A DNA stretch of 64,000 bases from Coriaria nepalensis (taxonomy: Eukaryota > Streptophyta > Magnoliopsida > Cucurbitales > Coriariaceae): positions 8,363,001 to 8,427,000 of the forward strand of contig CP114498.1 in assembly GCA_027186245.1 (NCBI GenBank). The letters run 5' to 3'. Every line of letters starts with the position of its first letter. Position 1 is the stretch's first letter. Positions 60,271-64,000 of the stretch are shown one piece after another. A program made the translations under genes and the position numbers. Under the pieces are notes generated by a model. The model saw only the letters and a list, made by a program, of their open reading frames with translations, was not told the DNA's origin and ran no database searches.

Positions 60271-61353
60271 ATGGCATCACCAGTTTCTGCTATCGGATTT
60301 GAAGGCTATGAGAAGAGGCTGGAGGTAACTTTCTTCGAGCCTGACCTTCTTTCTGACCCTAAGGGCATGGGTCTCAGGTCTTTGGCGAAGTCTCAGCTCG
60401 ATGAGATTCTGACTCCAGCTGAGTGCACCATTGTTGCCTCACTCTCAAACGACAATCTTGATTCTTACGTCCTTTCAGAGTCGAGCCTCTTTGTCTTCCC
60501 TTACAAATTCATAATCAAAACATGTGGGACCACGAAACTGCTTCTCTCAATCCCTGTCCTTCTCAAGCTTGCTGATTCCCTTTCTCTCACAGTGCGATCT
60601 GTGAAGTACACTAGAGGGAGCTTCATCTTTCCTGGGGCCCAGCCATTTCCTCACCGCAGCTTCTCGGAGGAGGTATCTGCCCTTGATGGCTATTTCTGCA
60701 AGCTTGGTCTAACCAGCACAGCCTATGTGATGGACAGCTCAGACGAATCAAAGAAATGGCACATCTACTCAGCCTGTGCCAACCCAAAGAGCCCATCCCA
60801 ATCTGTTTACACTCTTGAGATGTGCATGACTGGCTTGGACAAAGAGAAGGCAGCTGTGTTTTTCAAAACTGAGGGAAGCTCAGCCGGCAAGATGACCAAA
60901 GATTCCGGAATCAGGAATATCCTCCGTCAGTCTGAAATCTGTGACTTTGAATTTGAACCATGTGGTTACTCCATGAATGCTATTGAAGGGCATGCCATCT
61001 CCACTATCCATATCACGCCTGAAGATGGTTTTAGCTATGCAAGCTTTGAAGCAGTCGGTTATGACTTGGATGATGTTAGTTTGGCCCTTCTGGTTGGGCG
61101 GGTTCTGGACTGCTTCGAGCCGAATGAATTCTCCGTGGCTCTGCATTCGAATGATGCCGGTGAACAACTTGGATCCAAGTTCCCTCTGGACTTGAAGGGT
61201 TACTCTTGTGGAGAGAAGAGCTGGGAAGGGCTTGGGATAAATGAATCTGTTACTTATCAGAACTTTGTCAGGACCGGGACCTGTGCTTCTCCTCGGTCAA
61301 TTTTGAAATGCTGCTGGAGTGAAGACGAGAAGGACGATGGTGAAGAGGTTTGA
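60271..61353 (+). CDS. SAMDC: S-adenosylmethionine decarboxylase proenzyme
   Basis: An uninterrupted coding sequence for 360 residues. The enzyme makes decarboxylated SAM, the aminopropyl donor for spermidine and spermine, in the cytosol. The proenzyme cuts itself between Glu70 and Ser71 in VLSESSLFV, turning that Ser into the pyruvoyl cofactor. Nearby FxGYEKRLE (residues 10-18) and the late [16 protein letters not shown], which supplies catalytic and putrescine-site residues and a PEST-like segment, are conserved. Length and the lack of introns in the main ORF match plant SAMDC. Translation is expected to be controlled by the leader uORFs. It appears intact. Confidence 0.97.
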   Translation: MASPVSAIGFEGYEKRLEVTFFEPDLLSDPKGMGLRSLAKSQLDEILTPAECTIVASLSNDNLDSYVLSESSLFVFPYKFIIKTCGTTKLLLSIPVLLKLADSLSLTVRSVKYTRGSFIFPGAQPFPHRSFSEEVSALDGYFCKLGLTSTAYVMDSSDESKKWHIYSACANPKSPSQSVYTLEMCMTGLDKEKAAVFFKTEGSSAGKMTKDSGIRNILRQSEICDFEFEPCGYSMNAIEGHAISTIHITPEDGFSYASFEAVGYDLDDVSLALLVGRVLDCFEPNEFSVALHSNDAGEQLGSKFPLDLKGYSCGEKSWEGLGINESVTYQNFVRTGTCASPRSILKCCWSEDEKDDGEEV

Positions 61354-64000
61354 TATGGTTGCATGTTTATATATATATATATATATATAAATAGTCATTA
61401 ATGAGAAAATAAAACCCTTGCTTGTGTGGGGTTCTAAGTATGTGTTTTTATGTTTTGGAGGGTTTATTGTTTTATGTTCTTTCGTTTTTTCCGTTTTAAA
61501 GAACTTCTCTTTTGCTTCTCTACAAGTTTAGAATGACAAAAGTTGAGCCAAATCTTTCCCTAAAAAATCTCGAGTAGTGGAAAGAAGTTTTGTTTTCAAC
61601 AAAAATAATGAAAATTCGTTTCCTTACCTCCCTTCCACTTAAACAATCTGTCATGAGTGATCTACTCAAGTTTATGAACAATATAGTTTAGTAAGGTTGA
61701 AACACAATAGTGCCCGAACCCTTTGTTTTTTTTTTCTTAATTAAAGTAGGCCACTTTTTTTGGGAATGCGGAAGATGAATTACACTCAAGTTGAAGATTG
61801 GTCAAGTTGATATAATAATAGTAGGGTAGACGATAACTTGTGTCATATTTAGTAAACTTTGACGATTCTCCAACTTGAGAAGAGTTCAAACCGAGAGCTT
61901 ATATACCCCTCTCCATTTTTTGGCACTCGTTTTAATTATTCATGTCTCTAATTTTCATGTTCCAAGACCTCTCTCTAATTTTCATGTCTGAAGAGACTTA
62001 ATTGTTCTCACACAAATTATTGGAGACTTTATCGTTAGAGAAAGGGAACAGTTTCCCGTTTGAGATTGAAATTCTTTGGAGTTTTAAGAGTTGCCTGAAT
62101 CAATTTTCAGAGTTATCGGATCCGATTTGAAGAAGTTGAGTTGGTAAAAATCAAACAATGTGTTTTTGGTCCCCTGATTGATTCACATACAAGTCTAGAG
62201 CTTTATTGGAATATTGGTTACTTAGTTAAGTGCCCAATTAAGTCTATTGCATAGTATTAGAGGTGTGGCTCGGAAGTGTTTGAGTAAGTTCAAGAAGCTT
62301 AGTGTAAAAATGTTAGTTTTGTCATAGTTAAATCTCGTAATATATATTCTAGCAGATGAAATGAAAGTTCTAAGCCATTTCACAACAAAAATAGTTTGTT
62401 CATCTACTTGAACTGTGCTTCGAGTTTTTTTTTTCTTAAAGAGTATCATAGTATTTGTGTGAACACCCCCAGATTCATAGTTTCTTCACATGATACTGGA
62501 GCAAGCAATTGAGTTCATTATTGATTAGAGTAAAGAAAAAAATGCATTTCTTCTTACAATGGGTAAAGAAGCTAACATCCGGTTCTTCCGAGTCATATCT
62601 ACTAAACCTTCAATTCCAGAAATCCGGAGCAACAATCCAGTCAGCTTCGCTTTCTGGTGTTGAAAGTTGGAGGTCGAGGCAACCTAATGGTCAAGCCCCC
62701 TGCACCGATAGAAACCAGAGTATGTCATTTTATCTTGCTCAAATGAGCGTTCCATGAGAGAATTACTACCGTTGCTTGATTCCTTCCCTGCAATGAGATC
62801 AACAGAGAGACATATATATAAATATAAGAGCATGCATATAAAAGAAGATTCAAGCAAGCTTCTAATTGAATACATATAGAACCTTCTTCTGTCTCTGTGT
62901 ATATACGTGTATTCGCCATTAGTGACTTCTTTCTCATCTATATAATCTTCATCTTCGTCCTCTCCCTTATGCTCTCTATGGACTAGCCAGTAAGTGATCA
63001 GGTTAGGTCGAGGTTTGGCTCCTATTTATACGCTGTGGCGCGTAAGTAATAGTTTCATTTTTATAGGAAGAAGAGATAATGTCGTCCACTTGTTAAGATC
63101 AATAAGGATGGATGAATTTAAGTAATATAAGAAAGATGTATAAACAGTTGTCGAACTCAAGATTAGGACTGCGGATGTGCCAAGCTGCTGACTTAGTAAA
63201 AGCTCGTTCGTGATTGTTATTAAGAAAAATGAACCGTGCTTAAGTCTAATTTTAAACCTTTGTCCGTAAATGAGCCGAGTTTGAGCAACCTAAGCTAAAG
63301 CAAGCACGACGCGTCTCGATTCGGCTCAGCTCGGCTAGGCTCATATGCAACCCTACGGAAGACCCTACATTTCATTGTACAAATCATGAAATCTCAGTAA
63401 ATGAAAGGAGGTGAACTACAAATATCCATATACATTACATAAATTGTGGCCATGAGAGGCTTCGCATTTTCAGTGTCCATGTGGGTCCGACCCAAGTGGT
63501 CATCCTTATGAATTCACCAAAAAACCATGCCCTTATCACGTGAAGTGGGTCCACGAGTTTCAAAAACATGAAATGAGATTTAGTGATTTTTCATGTGGGA
63601 TATTTTTTTGTTTGTGTTTGGAAAAGTGTCATGAAGGAAAAGGAAATTAGAGGATGGAACTGGAAGAGAATAAATTTGCCAGGTATCTTGGCTTGTTGGA
63701 TAAGCAAGAAAAAATATGGGGATTTTCTCTTTACATAAATAAGGGCACGATTTATTCGATTTTCTAACAAGACGAGAAAAAAATAGAAATGAAATGATAT
63801 ATATATATATATATTAATGTTTATTTAATTGTATAGAAAATGGATAAAAGATTTTTAAAAATACATGAAAGATTCCGTGTATAAAAAAGAAAAAAAAAAG
63901 TTTTGAAAATTATTCAAATATGTAAAATTTAAAAAATACATAAAATATTAATATAAAAGAGTGATTAGATTAATTTTTCACTCATATTTCAGTTAGAATA
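61354..64000. other. 3' flank of SAMDC and intergenic DNA
   Basis: The SAMDC 3' UTR starts with a (TA)n run at 61369-61390. Beyond about 61550 no gene is recognised on either strand. Frames near 62509-62937 look random. At 63240-63350 a CG-rich patch (GGCTCAGCTCGGCTAGGCTC) followed by CAACCCTAC resembles the end of a non-autonomous hAT element. A (AT)n run lies at 63799-63814. Confidence 0.45.

Noticed and set aside
62509..62937. Open frames on both strands near 62.5-62.9 kb
   Set aside because: I looked for a small secreted-peptide gene, but no signal peptide joined to a known peptide motif was found.

Overview
This is plant nuclear DNA, almost certainly from a eudicot. It is AT-rich, with intron-split genes and GT-AG junctions, a nuclear-type tRNA-Phe, broken LTR-retrotransposon pieces, and plant-only families (trichome birefringence-like, DUF1262, ASYMMETRIC LEAVES1, SAMDC with its conserved uORF). 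I cannot name the species.

Layout. 0-2.6 kb: degenerate Ty3/gypsy pol, then tRNA-Phe(GAA). 2.8-7.3 kb: an intronless carboxylesterase (CXE17-like) and a CMC1-like twin-CX9C gene, both minus. 8-14 kb: a 14-3-3 gene and an RCC1-repeat gene, both plus. 13.9-15.3 kb: a decayed rhomboid-like 9 gene. 19.2-20.3 kb: a conserved plant gene of unknown function. 24.4-27 kb: an uncharacterised, possibly beta-propeller gene. 28.5-29.6 kb: AS1/PHANTASTICA-type MYB, followed by a possible 34-residue ORF. 31.6-32.5 kb: gypsy gag relic. 33.4-36.5 kb: eIF2B delta. 37.4-38.2 kb: cytochrome b561 pseudogene. 38.3-40.3 kb: a hAT-like element beside a copia gag relic. 41-44.3 kb: prenylcysteine methylesterase. 45.5-47.4 kb: tail-anchored coiled-coil (golgin-like) protein. 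47.6-50.8 kb: TBL O-acetyltransferase. 51.4-52.5 kb: retroelement RNase H scrap and a tryptophan synthase beta type 2 fragment. 53.3-54.6 kb: DUF1262 gene. 55.2-57.5 kb: NAD(P)-binding Rossmann gene with splice/frame problems. 59.3-61.4 kb: S-adenosylmethionine decarboxylase with its uORF leader.

The genes are independent housekeeping or developmental loci, not a pathway. From memory of Arabidopsis gene order, two sets are interleaved: one like At5g15860-At5g16080 (ICME, golgin-like, TBL, Rossmann, SAMDC; RCC1, 14-3-3, CMC1, CXE17), mostly intact, and one like At5g38510-At5g38640 (RBL9, TSB type 2, cytochrome b561, eIF2B delta), of which only eIF2B delta is intact. This looks like gene loss after genome duplication. 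No obviously novel system was found. The most interesting points are this pattern of decay, a changed tiny uORF in the SAMDC leader, a frameshifted CMC1-like gene, and a duplicated promoter block upstream of the 14-3-3 gene. All exon coordinates are read by eye from splice consensus and family similarity.
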